DNA of 64,000 bases from Mesorhizobium sp. M9A.F.Ca.ET.002.03.1.2. GTDB taxonomy: Bacteria > Pseudomonadota > Alphaproteobacteria > Rhizobiales > Rhizobiaceae. The stretch's first letter is position 1. The number at the start of each line of letters is the position of its first letter. Where the stretch lies: contig NZ_CP034443.1 of the NCBI RefSeq assembly GCF_003952365.1, positions 558,001 through 622,000 on the forward strand, read 5' to 3'. Made by a program: the position numbers and the translations under genes. Positions 20,867-29,500 of the stretch are shown in pieces. The notes below the pieces were generated by a model, which saw only the letters and a list, made by a program, of their open reading frames with translations, was not told the origin of the DNA and ran no database searches.

Positions 20867-20872
20867 CTATAT
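20867..20872 (+). promoter_or_regulatory. -10 candidate of the toxin-antitoxin operon
   Basis: CTATAT, the alphaproteobacterial -10 consensus, lies only 8 nt before the antitoxin ATG at 20880. No Shine-Dalgarno follows, so the antitoxin mRNA would be leaderless or nearly so. No strong -35 is visible. Confidence 0.4.
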
Positions 20873-20879
20873 TATCCCA

Positions 20880-21110
20880 ATGATCACCAAGACACTTGAG
20901 AACCTGGTAAAGCACGCGGAAGCTTGGCCTCACGAAGACCAAGAGGAACTCGCCGACTATGCCCGCGTCATCGAGGCGCGCCGAATCGGTCTGTATGCCA
21001 CGTCGGAAACAGAGCGCCGCGCCGTGACAGCAGGACTCGCAGAGGCCGATCACGGCACTTTCGTAGATGAGGATACGGTTCGCGCTGCCGACATTCGCCG
21101 CAGGCTATGA
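20880..21110 (+). CDS. Antitoxin of type II toxin-antitoxin pair (ParD/RelB-like)
   Basis: 76 residues from the ATG at 20880 (MITKTLENLVKHAEAWPHED). The segment EELADYARVIEARR followed by a flexible acidic middle and the C-terminal DEDTVRAADIRRRL fits short proteobacterial antitoxins paired with ParE toxins: an N-terminal helical domain for dimerisation or DNA binding and a C-terminal helix that wraps the toxin. The stop overlaps the toxin start in ATGA (21107-21110), the usual coupling. Likely autoregulated. Exact superfamily uncertain. Confidence 0.8.
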   Translation: MITKTLENLVKHAEAWPHEDQEELADYARVIEARRIGLYATSETERRAVTAGLAEADHGTFVDEDTVRAADIRRRL

Positions 21111-21385
21111 AGGTCCGATTCACGAGGCAAGCCTTTGCCGAACGCGAAGCGATTTTCAACTACCTCGAAGAGCGGTCGCCTCAGGGTGCCTATTCAGTCA
21201 TTTCCCGGATTCAAGCTGGGATTTCGCGACTTGCCGAATTCCCAGAAAGTGGCCACGCGACCAACATCCCTGACGTTCGCGTTCTCTTCATAGGCCACTA
21301 TCCTTACAAAGTTTTCTGCCGCGCCCGTGCCGATGCAATCGAAATCCTGCACATCCGGCATACCTCAAGAAGGCCCGTTTCCTAG
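21107..21385 (+). CDS. ParE/RelE superfamily toxin
   Basis: 92 residues with the RelE/ParE fold pattern: MKVRFTRQAFAEREAIFNYL, a helical pair with ISRLAEFPESGHAT, and the closing strands VRVLFIGHYPYKVFCRA and IEILHIRHTSRRP. The YKVFCR and IEILHIRH strands are typical of the ParE branch, whose members poison DNA gyrase, whereas RelE members cut mRNA; the branch is inferred. Translationally coupled to the antitoxin. Followed directly by a palindromic repeat and an IS. Confidence 0.88.
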   Translation: MKVRFTRQAFAEREAIFNYLEERSPQGAYSVISRIQAGISRLAEFPESGHATNIPDVRVLFIGHYPYKVFCRARADAIEILHIRHTSRRPVS

Positions 21386-21490
21386 AGCATTTTGCAGCCA
21401 TGTGGAATCACTTGGCGTCGCAGAAATGCGGCAAAAACAAATAGATAGAGCGGGATGCCCAGTCAATTTGAACGCATCCCGCTCTATCTA
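21383..21490 (+). repeat. Dispersed intergenic element PE-2, copy 1
   Basis: About 108 bp starting TAGAGCATTTTGCAGCC and ending in a perfect 17-bp palindrome, TAGATAGAGCGGGATGC (21442-21458) / GCATCCCGCTCTATCTA (21474-21490). A second copy in opposite orientation lies at 32207-32307. The IS481-family element is inserted at the CTAG that ends this palindrome. Confidence 0.9.
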
Positions 21491-21491
21491 G

Positions 21492-22542
21492 TTGTGAGTT
21501 TCCAGAAGGTTGTCCATTCGGGCCCGACCGAGGAGACTGGAGTTACCACACTTCAGATTCGTCGGAGGACCCGAATGAACATTCATAAGAATGCCCGTCT
21601 CACGCCGCTTCGTCGAGAGGAGATGGCGCTTGCGGTCATGGAAGGCGACCTTTCCCAAGCCCAAGCAGCGTTGAAATTCGCGGTGACGGCGAAGGTCGTG
21701 AAGCGATGGGTCGAGCGTTACAAGGCCGAAGGCCGTGCCGGCATGGTCGACCGCTCGTCGCGACCCAGGCGCAGTCCGAATGCGACCGAACGGGCTGTGG
21801 CCGATCGGATCGTTGCGCTGCGGCGCCAGCGCCTCACGGGCAAGCACATTGCAAGTGTGGTCGCCGTCTCGCCGGCGACGGTGAGCAGGGTGCTGGCGCG
21901 GGCCGGGCTGTCGCGGCTGAAGGACCTTGAGCCAGCAGAGCCGGTGCGTCGATATGAGCGTGACGAGCCGGGCGACATGATCCACATCGATATCAAGAAG
22001 CTCGGCCGTTTCGACCGCATCGGCCATCGCATCACCGGCGATCGCACCGGCCAAAGCAATGGCCGGACTTCCCGTAAAGGCGGCGCGGGCTGGGAGTTCG
22101 TCCACGTCTGCATTGACGATGCCTCCCGCATCGCCTTTAGCCAGATCCTGCCCGACGAGAAAAAGGAAAGCGCCGTCGCCTTCCTCAACGCCGCCATCGC
22201 CTACTATGCCAGCCTTGGCGTCACCACCTCACGGGTCATGACCGACAACGGCGGCTGCTATAAAAGCCGCGCCTTCCGCGCCGCCTGCAAAGCCCTCGGC
22301 CTCAAACACATCCGAACCAAGCCCTACACGCCCAAGACCAACGGCAAGGCCGAACGCTTCATCCAGACCGCGCTCAGAGAATGGGCCTACGCAAGAGCCT
22401 ACACGACCTCAGATCGCCGTGCTGCCGAGCTGCCCGTCTGGCTGCACCGATACAATTGGCACCGCCCGCATGGCAGCCTAAAATCCAAAACACCCATCAG
22501 TCGCCTCGGATTGTCCGAGGACAACCTGTTGAGGCTCCACAG
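21492..22542 (+). mobile_element. IS481-family insertion sequence, 1051 bp, flanked by CTAG duplication
   Basis: Imperfect terminal inverted repeats: left TTGTGAGTTTCCAGAAGGTT from 21492; right, read inward on the minus strand, CTGTGGAGCCTCAACAGGTT from 22542; both continue GTCC, with 16 of 24 positions matching. CTAG occurs directly outside both ends (21488-21491 and 22543-22546) and is read as the target duplication; IS481-family elements are known to prefer CTAG targets. One intact transposase gene inside. The element looks complete and recent. Confidence 0.88.
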
Positions 22543-22546
22543 CTAG
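21575..22546 (+). CDS. IS481-family DDE transposase
   Basis: 323 residues from the ATG at 21575, which follows a GGAGG ribosome-binding site. N-terminal helix-turn-helix domains (AKVVKRWVERYKAEGRAG; VVAVSPATVSRVLARAGLS) bind the terminal repeats. The rve integrase core has Asp139 (IHIDIKKLG), Asp224 (MTDNGG) and Glu260 (NGKAERFIQT), i.e. a DD(35)E triad. The stop codon TAG (22544-22546) lies outside the element, inside the duplicated CTAG target, so the target site completes the gene. Appears intact. Confidence 0.93.
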   Translation: MNIHKNARLTPLRREEMALAVMEGDLSQAQAALKFAVTAKVVKRWVERYKAEGRAGMVDRSSRPRRSPNATERAVADRIVALRRQRLTGKHIASVVAVSPATVSRVLARAGLSRLKDLEPAEPVRRYERDEPGDMIHIDIKKLGRFDRIGHRITGDRTGQSNGRTSRKGGAGWEFVHVCIDDASRIAFSQILPDEKKESAVAFLNAAIAYYASLGVTTSRVMTDNGGCYKSRAFRAACKALGLKHIRTKPYTPKTNGKAERFIQTALREWAYARAYTTSDRRAAELPVWLHRYNWHRPHGSLKSKTPISRLGLSEDNLLRLHS

Positions 22547-22633
22547 GTACTCATCATTGGCACTCGACGAGGCTTCCAAGACCGATCCGCTTCCTTACCC
22601 TGTATTTCGAGCTTTGCCCTCAGGCTTCCTGAT

Positions 22634-23038
22634 CTAAGCCGCCTCAGCCCGGCACTTCGCACAGGTGCCGCGGAACTCTATCACTGCCTTTTTGGCGGCG
22701 AAGCCGGTCGAGCGCACCCACTCGTCCAGCCGGTGTCCGACATCGTGGTCGGAGAACTCCGTCACCTGCCCGCATGTGTCGCAGATGGCAAAGGCGGTCA
22801 TCGAATGGCTGTGGTCGTGCGGCTCGGCGCAGGCGACAAAGGAATTGAGGCTTTCGAGCCTGTGCACGAAACCGGACTTCACCAGCGTGTCGAGTGCGCG
22901 ATAGACCTGCAGCGGTGCGCGGAAGCCCCGCTCGCGAAGCTGGTCGAGCAATGTATAGGCGCTGAGTGGCCCGCTGGCGGCCTCGAGTTTCTCGAGCACG
23001 CACAACTGGTTTTTCGTCAGCACATCCCTTGCCGCCAT
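22634..23038 (-). CDS. zur: Fur family transcriptional regulator, Zur-like
   Basis: 134 residues: an N-terminal winged helix (SAYTLLDQLRERGFRAPLQVYRALDTLVKSG) and a C-terminal dimerisation/metal domain with CAEPHDHSHSMTAFAICDTC and the final CAKC. The two C-x2-C pairs form the structural zinc site, and the His cluster in PHDHSH is the likely sensor site. The motif pattern is closer to Zur (zinc uptake regulator) than to Fur or Irr. The znuABC operon is not adjacent, so the zinc assignment is inference. Confidence 0.85.
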   Translation of the reverse strand: MAARDVLTKNQLCVLEKLEAASGPLSAYTLLDQLRERGFRAPLQVYRALDTLVKSGFVHRLESLNSFVACAEPHDHSHSMTAFAICDTCGQVTEFSDHDVGHRLDEWVRSTGFAAKKAVIEFRGTCAKCRAEAA

Positions 23039-23067
23039 GATCCTGTTTCCAACTCGTCTTGCGCCAA

Positions 23068-23090
23068 TTGCATGTCATTTCCGCATGCAA
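23068..23090. promoter_or_regulatory. Inverted repeat upstream of the Zur-like gene
   Basis: TTGCATG (23068-23074) and CATGCAA (23084-23090), 9 nt apart, about 30-50 nt upstream of the zur start on the minus strand. Could be an autoregulatory site; it does not resemble the usual AT-rich Zur box. Confidence 0.3.
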
Positions 23091-23220
23091 GCGGCTCCAG
23101 TCCTATCCAGATAGCGACGAACGGACTTTTTTGCCACTGTTTCCGTGTCGGCACGGCCCAGAAGCCGGCCAACTCCCAGCAGTACCGAACTCCGACCGGG
23201 CATTAGCGGCCGAGTCAATG

Positions 23221-23245
23221 AAAACGGCGGGAGCCGTTCCCGCCG
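23221..23245 (-). terminator. Terminator of the aldo/keto reductase gene
   Basis: CGGCGGGA (23225-23232) pairs with TCCCGCCG (23238-23245); on the minus strand TTTTC follows. It lies about 40 nt after the reductase stop. Confidence 0.75.
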
Positions 23246-23286
23246 CACCTGTTCGGCTATGCGTTGCCAGTCGCTTCCGCGGTGGA

Positions 23287-24333
23287 TCACTTCCTCGGCG
23301 GACCCTTGCGCTCCGCGGAGGCGGCCCACAGATTGATGTCGGCTTCGCGTGCGTACGTGTCGATCTCGGCGAGCTCGGCATCGCTGAAGTCGAGCGCCTT
23401 CAGCGCGCCGACGCAATCCTCGACCTGTTCCGGCCGGCTGGCGCCGATCAGCGCCGAGGTCACCCGGCCCTTGCGCAGCACCCAGGCCAGCGCCATCTGC
23501 GCCAGCGTCTGCCCGCGGCGTCCGGCAATGGCGTTCAGCGCCTTGATGTTGGCGATGGTCTTGTCATTGATGAAAGCCGGCTTCAGCGACTTGCCTTGGC
23601 TGGCGCGGCTGCCCTCAGGGATGCCGCCGAGATATTTGTCGGTCAGCATGCCTTGCGCCAGCGGCGTGAACACGATCGAGCCGACGCCGAGCCCCTCCAG
23701 CGTGTCGAGAAGACCGTCGTCCTCGACCCAGCGGTTAAGCATCGAATAGCTCGGCTGATGGATGACGCATGGCGTGCCGAGCTGCTTCAATATGTCGGCG
23801 GCCTCGCGCGTGCGCTGCGAATTGTAGGAGGAGATGCCGGCATAAAGCGCCTTGCCGGAGCGTACCGCGTGATCGAGCGCGCCCATCGTTTCTTCCAGCG
23901 GCGTGTCGGGGTCGAAACGGTGCGAATAGAAGATGTCGACATAGTCGAGCCCCATCCGCTTCAGGCTCTGGTCGAGGCTGGCCAGCACATATTTGCGCCC
24001 GCCCCATTCGCCATAGGGCCCGGCCCACATCTCGTAGCCGGCCTTGGTCGAGATGATCAGCTCGTCGCGATAGGAGGAGAAATCCGTCCGCAGGATTTCG
24101 CCAAAAGCCGTCTCCGCCGAACCGGGCGGCGGGCCGTAATTGTTGGCGAGGTCGAAATGCGTGATGCCGAGATCGAAGGCTTTGCGCGCGATCGCCTGCT
24201 TGGTCCGGTGCGGCGTGTCGCCGCCGAAATTGTGCCAGAGCCCGAGCGAGATTGCCGGCAATTTCAGGCCGGATCGCCCGCAGCGATTGTAGACCATTTT
24301 CTCGTAGCGGTTTTCGGCGGGGACATAGGGCAT
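23287..24333 (-). CDS. L-glyceraldehyde 3-phosphate reductase-like aldo/keto reductase (YghZ/Gpr type)
   Basis: 348-residue (beta/alpha)8 aldo/keto reductase. The AKR tetrad context is visible: THFDLANNYGPPPGSAE (Asp, Tyr), ISTKAGYEMWAGPYGEWGG (Lys), and FYSHRFDPDTPLEET (His). The GYEMW-GPYG segment and the C-terminal SALIGASRPEQVEDCVGAL are hallmarks of the AKR14/YghZ group, which reduces L-glyceraldehyde 3-phosphate and methylglyoxal with NADPH. It follows the Gfo/Idh gene on the same strand after a 149-nt gap and may be partly cotranscribed with the sugar operon. Confidence 0.88.
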   Translation of the reverse strand: MPYVPAENRYEKMVYNRCGRSGLKLPAISLGLWHNFGGDTPHRTKQAIARKAFDLGITHFDLANNYGPPPGSAETAFGEILRTDFSSYRDELIISTKAGYEMWAGPYGEWGGRKYVLASLDQSLKRMGLDYVDIFYSHRFDPDTPLEETMGALDHAVRSGKALYAGISSYNSQRTREAADILKQLGTPCVIHQPSYSMLNRWVEDDGLLDTLEGLGVGSIVFTPLAQGMLTDKYLGGIPEGSRASQGKSLKPAFINDKTIANIKALNAIAGRRGQTLAQMALAWVLRKGRVTSALIGASRPEQVEDCVGALKALDFSDAELAEIDTYAREADINLWAASAERKGPPRK

Positions 24334-24377
24334 GGGAAATCCTTTGGATCAAAGCGAGCCCGGCAGTTGCCACCGTA

Positions 24378-24409
24378 AAAGGGTGAGTCGGCTCTGCCTC
24401 TCACCCTTT
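24378..24409. repeat. Hairpin and fragment of a rhizobial intergenic element
   Basis: AAAGGGTGAG (24378-24387) pairs perfectly with CTCACCCTTT (24400-24409). The following 35 nt (GAAACGGGGAGAGGGG) resemble part of a common rhizobial palindromic sequence. No U-run, so not a classical terminator. Confidence 0.5.
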
Positions 24410-24482
24410 AGCCTCTGCCCGCCGAAACGGGGAGAGGGGTCGACGGTAAACAACATTTGTCGCAATCGCTGAAGCGCGCACC

Positions 24483-25625
24483 CTATTTCTTCTTCGCCAA
24501 CAGCTCCTTCGCCTCCTTGACGCCCAGTGCCGCGGGCCGTTCGCAGGTGGTCTGCATGGCAACGAACTTTCCGCTCGCGCCAGACCGCAACATGCCGGTC
24601 ATCACATCGACGGCGTGCAGCGCCAGTTCCATCGAGCACCGATGCGGCCGGCCTTCCGCGATCGCCAGCGCCATGTCGGCGAGACCGGCGGTGCGGTAGT
24701 TGGCCATCATGCCATGCGAATGCATCTGGTTGGCCACGCCAAACGGATGCTTCCATTTCGGCAGCTTCTTGACCGGCTTGGCGGCGTCGGTGAAGCGAAC
24801 GTCGCCGCCGAAGAAATTCGGGTCCGGCAAGAACACAGTACCCAACTCGCCATAGAGTTCCATCGGCGCATGGCCATGGCCCCACACGTCCCAGCTTGTA
24901 TTGAGCGTCACCACGGCGCCATTCTCGAACTCCATCAAACCGTGAATCGTCGTCGGCGTGGCGACCAGGATTTTTTCGCCCGCGCGAGGCTTGGACGAGA
25001 TCGTGCGTTCCGTCGTCGGGATCGAAGCGAAGGCCGCCACCTGCTTCACCGGCCCGATCAGCTGGATCAGATTGGTGATGTAATAGGGCCCGATATCGAG
25101 CACCGGACCAGCGCCAGGCTGGAAGAAGAAGTCCGGATTGGGATGCCAATGCTCCATTCCGTGGTTCATCACATGGCATGTGCCGCTGGTGATCTTGCCG
25201 ACCTTGCCAGTGTCGATCAGGTTGCGGACAAGCTGGTGCGCGCCGCCGAGGAAAGTGTCGGGCGCCGAGCCGATGCGCAGTCCGTCTCTCTCCGCCAGCT
25301 TCTTCAGGTCGAGCCCCTCCTTGACCGACAGCACGAACGGCTTTTCCGAATAGACGTGCTTGCCGGCATCGAGGATCTGTTTCGACACCTCGTAGTGCAC
25401 AGCCGGAACGGTGAGGTTGACGATGATGTCGATGTCGCCGGCCTTGAGCAGCCCTTCGACGGTCTCGGCGCGCAGCTTGAACTCCTTCGCCCGCGCCTTG
25501 GCCGCATCCATGTTGATATCCGCGCAGGCGCGCATCTCGATGCCGCGAAACAGCGGCGCAAACGAGAGATACGCTTTCGAGATGTTGCCGCAGCCGATGA
25601 CGCCGATCCCAAGTTTTTTTGCCAT
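24483..25625 (-). CDS. Gfo/Idh/MocA family oxidoreductase
   Basis: 380 residues. N-terminal Rossmann fold with GIGVIGCGNISKAYLSF, then YSEKPF (the EKP motif whose Lys is catalytic) and a C-terminal alpha/beta domain with MNHGMEHWHPNPDFFFQPGAGPVLDIGPYYI. These NAD(P)-dependent enzymes oxidise or reduce sugars and inositols at ring carbons. Its start is 11 nt after the stop of the TIM-barrel isomerase on the same strand, at the end of the sugar ABC operon, so it probably acts on the imported sugar. Exact substrate unknown. Confidence 0.88.
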   Translation of the reverse strand: MAKKLGIGVIGCGNISKAYLSFAPLFRGIEMRACADINMDAAKARAKEFKLRAETVEGLLKAGDIDIIVNLTVPAVHYEVSKQILDAGKHVYSEKPFVLSVKEGLDLKKLAERDGLRIGSAPDTFLGGAHQLVRNLIDTGKVGKITSGTCHVMNHGMEHWHPNPDFFFQPGAGPVLDIGPYYITNLIQLIGPVKQVAAFASIPTTERTISSKPRAGEKILVATPTTIHGLMEFENGAVVTLNTSWDVWGHGHAPMELYGELGTVFLPDPNFFGGDVRFTDAAKPVKKLPKWKHPFGVANQMHSHGMMANYRTAGLADMALAIAEGRPHRCSMELALHAVDVMTGMLRSGASGKFVAMQTTCERPAALGVKEAKELLAKKK

Positions 25626-25636
25626 GCTGGTTGCTC

Positions 25637-26383
25637 CTAATAGGTCTTGGCGGCTGCGATCGAGCGGCGGGCGAAACGCTCGATGTCATTGGGGTTGTCC
25701 TGCTCCATGACGTAGTATTTGGCGGCGCTCTTGGCGCGCAGCGCCTTGATCAGGCCGGCCCAGTCGACCGTGCCGTGGCCGACATCCGACCAGCCGTCCT
25801 CGTCGAGGCCCTCGCCGGGCTTGGCGATGTCCTTGACATGGACGGCGGCGATGCGTTTGCCATACTTCTCGATCCAGGGCAGCGGATCGCCGCCGCCGCG
25901 CACCACCCAGGCCACGTCCATCTCCCAGCCGATGTCGGGCGCTGTCGACAGGATGTGGTCCTGCGGCACCGAGCCGTCGGCGAGCGTCTTGAACTCGAAA
26001 TCATGGTTGTGCCAGGCAAAGCCGTAGCCGGCTTTGCCAGCCGTCTCGCCGACCTTGGCTAGGCGCTCGCCGAAGCCGCGCCAGCCGGCCGTGTCGGTCG
26101 GCCTGAGTTCGGCGACCAGATAAGGGCAGATGAGCAGTGTGATGCCGAGCGCGTCGGCGATTTTGCGCACGCCGTCGAAATCCTTTTCGAGCGCATCGAT
26201 CGAGAAATGGCCGGTCGGCATGGCGAGCCCGTTCTTGTCGAGTTCGGCGCGGAATGCCTTGGGGTCGTCATAGACGCCGCCGAACCCCTCGACCTGCGCG
26301 TAGCTGAGCTCGCCCAGCATCTTGAGCACGCCTTCCCAAGGTTGGAAATTGCGGGCGCTGTAAAGTTGGAATGACCAGTTCAT
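25637..26383 (-). CDS. Sugar phosphate isomerase/epimerase (AP endonuclease 2-like TIM barrel)
   Basis: 248 residues, xylose isomerase-like TIM barrel. Metal-ligand segments are visible: FAWHNHDFEFKTL (His/Glu region), IGWEMDVAWVVRGGGDPL (Glu/Asp) and AAVHVKDIAKPGEGLDEDGWSDVGHGTVDW (His/Asp). Such enzymes epimerise or isomerise free or keto-sugars, or split 3-keto-sugars, in pathways with Gfo/Idh/MocA dehydrogenases, which matches the gene next to it. Starts with MNWSFQLYSARNFQ. Part of the minus-strand sugar operon. Confidence 0.87.
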   Translation of the reverse strand: MNWSFQLYSARNFQPWEGVLKMLGELSYAQVEGFGGVYDDPKAFRAELDKNGLAMPTGHFSIDALEKDFDGVRKIADALGITLLICPYLVAELRPTDTAGWRGFGERLAKVGETAGKAGYGFAWHNHDFEFKTLADGSVPQDHILSTAPDIGWEMDVAWVVRGGGDPLPWIEKYGKRIAAVHVKDIAKPGEGLDEDGWSDVGHGTVDWAGLIKALRAKSAAKYYVMEQDNPNDIERFARRSIAAAKTY

Positions 26384-26455
26384 CGTCTCTGTGTCCGTTC
26401 TCTGGGGGATGGATGTGCTTGAGGTGAAGTTTCTTGGGAATGAGATTCTGGGGAG

Positions 26456-27576
<1,121 letters not shown>

Positions 27577-27580
<4 letters not shown>

Positions 27581-28512
27581 CCTTTCACCGCGCCGGCGGC
27601 GATGCCACGCACGAAGAGCTTGCCGGAAATGAAGTAGACGACGAGCGGAACGAGGCCGGTCAGGATGGTGGCGGCCATGTTGACGTTGTATTCCTTCACG
27701 CCTTGCACCGAGTTGACGATGTTGTTGAGCTGCACCGTCATCGGATAGGTGTCGGGGCGGGTGTAGACGACGCCGAACAGGAAGTCGTTCCAGATGCCGG
27801 TCACCTGCAGGATGATGGCGACGACGAAGATCGGCAGCGACATCGGCAGCATGATACGGAAATAGATGCCCCAGAAGCCGGCGCCGTCGACGCGCGCCGC
27901 CCGGAACAGTTCCTCCGGCATGGAAGCGAAATAGTTGCGGAACAACAGTGTCAGGATCGGCATGCCGAAAATGGAATGGACGATCACCAGACCGCTTAGG
28001 CTGCCGTAGAGGCCGATCTCGCGCAGGATGATGACGATCGGATAGATCATCACCTGATAGGGGATGAAGGCGCCGACGATCAGGATGACGAAGAAAGTGT
28101 CGGCCCCCTTGAAGCGCCAGTTGGCAAGCGCGTAGCCGTTCACGGAAGCGATCGCGATCGACAGGATGACCGACGGGACGGTGATGCGCACCGAATTCCA
28201 GAAGCCGCGCGAGAGCCCGTCGCAGTTGAGGCCGGTGCAGGCGCTGGACCAGGCCTTCACCCAAGGCTCAAAGGTGATCTCGAGCGGCGGTGAGAAGATG
28301 TTGCCGAGGCGTATCTCCGGCATGCCCTTGAGCGACGTCACCACCATCACATAGAGCGGCAGGAGATAATACAGCGCCACCACGATGAGCGTGCCGTAGA
28401 GGAAGATGTTGCGGCGCGAGAACACATGCCGCGGCTTCGGTCCTCGCGGCCCGGACGCCTCAAGCCTGAAAGGGCCCTTACCGGCAGGCAGGGAAACGGC
28501 ATGGTCAGACAC
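27577..28512 (-). CDS. Sugar ABC transporter permease (MalG-like)
   Basis: 311 residues with six predicted membrane segments (first about 38-58). The EAA loop that contacts the ATPase reads EELFRAARVDGAGFWGIYFR, with the family glycine. C-terminal end ISGKLFVRGIAAGAVKG is typical of MalG-type permeases. A Cys pair in a periplasmic loop (CTGLNC) is unusual. Overlaps both neighbours by 4-8 nt, so it is translationally coupled in the operon. Confidence 0.93.
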
Positions 28513-29398
28513 GCTTCTTGCCTCCGAATTCGAGATAGGCCCACGGCACGATGACGATCACCACCGACAGCAGCATCATGGTCGAGGCGGCGAAGCCCTG
28601 GCCGAGGTTCTGGGCGAAGAACATGTAGTCGTAGACATATTTGGCCGGCACTTCGGAGGCGATGCCGGGACCGCCGCTGGTCTGGGCGACGACCAGGTCA
28701 TAGACCTTGACGATACCGGCAGCGATAATGACAAGCGCGGTGATGAAGACCGGTCGCATCATCGGGATGATGATGAAAAGATAGGTCTTCCACATGGGTA
28801 TCCCGTCCACCCGCGCGGCCTTCCAGATATCCTCGTCGATGCCGCGCAGGCCCGCCAGCATCAGGCACATGATGAGCCCGGTGCCTTGCCAGAGCGCGGC
28901 GATCAATATGCCGTAGATGACGATGTTGGAATTGTAGAGCGGATCGAAGCTGAAGCTTTCCCAGCCGAGCCCGCGCACCACCCCCTGGATTCCGAACTCC
29001 GGGTTGAGCAGCCACTGCCAGACAAGACCGGTGACGATGAAGGAGAGCGCGAACGGATAGAGGAAGATGGTGCGGAACGTATCCTCGAAGCGGATCTTCT
29101 GGTCGAGCAGCGCCGCCAGCATAAAGCCGATCACGAGTGAGAACACCAGCGACAGCACGCCGTAGACCAGGAGGTTCTCAATCGAGACCAGCCAACGCGG
29201 CGTCGACCACAGCCGATAATACTGGTCGAGCCCGACGAAGTTCAGCCGCGGCAGGAGCTTCGAATTGGTGAAGGAATAGAGCACCGTCCACGCGCTGCCG
29301 CCGACGAAGATCACCAGTGCTGTAAGGACCATCGGAATGGAGGCGACCTTGGCATTAAGGTTGCGGAAGAGTTGGTTGGGGCGTTTGCTCTTGCTCAT
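28505..29398 (-). CDS. Sugar ABC transporter permease (MalF-like)
   Basis: 297 residues from ATG 29398 (an in-frame ATG also exists at 29404). Six hydrophobic segments; the first is SIPMVLTALVIFVGGSAW. The EAA loop is DEDIWKAARVDGIPMWKTYL. It overlaps the MalG-like gene by 8 nt. Together they form the channel for the sugar bound by the preceding binding protein. Preceded by a pair of intercistronic hairpins. Confidence 0.93.
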   Translation of the reverse strand: MSKSKRPNQLFRNLNAKVASIPMVLTALVIFVGGSAWTVLYSFTNSKLLPRLNFVGLDQYYRLWSTPRWLVSIENLLVYGVLSLVFSLVIGFMLAALLDQKIRFEDTFRTIFLYPFALSFIVTGLVWQWLLNPEFGIQGVVRGLGWESFSFDPLYNSNIVIYGILIAALWQGTGLIMCLMLAGLRGIDEDIWKAARVDGIPMWKTYLFIIIPMMRPVFITALVIIAAGIVKVYDLVVAQTSGGPGIASEVPAKYVYDYMFFAQNLGQGFAASTMMLLSVVIVIVPWAYLEFGGKKRV

Positions 29399-29430
29399 CT
29401 GCACAGCCGGCCGGATCGGGTAAGGGCGGT

Positions 29431-29483
29431 AGGGTCAAGATCCTGACCCTGAGCTCCCGGCCCCGCGGTCGCGGGCCGGGAGC
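29431..29483 (-). promoter_or_regulatory. Tandem intercistronic hairpins after the binding-protein gene
   Basis: AGGGTCA (29431-29437) pairs with TGACCCT (29444-29450), and GCTCCCGGCCC (29453-29463) pairs with GGGCCGGGAGC (29473-29483). Located between the binding-protein stop and the first permease. No U-run, so more likely an mRNA-stabilising or attenuating structure that raises binding-protein yield. Confidence 0.7.
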
Positions 29484-29500
29484 GAGCGGTCCGTCGATAG

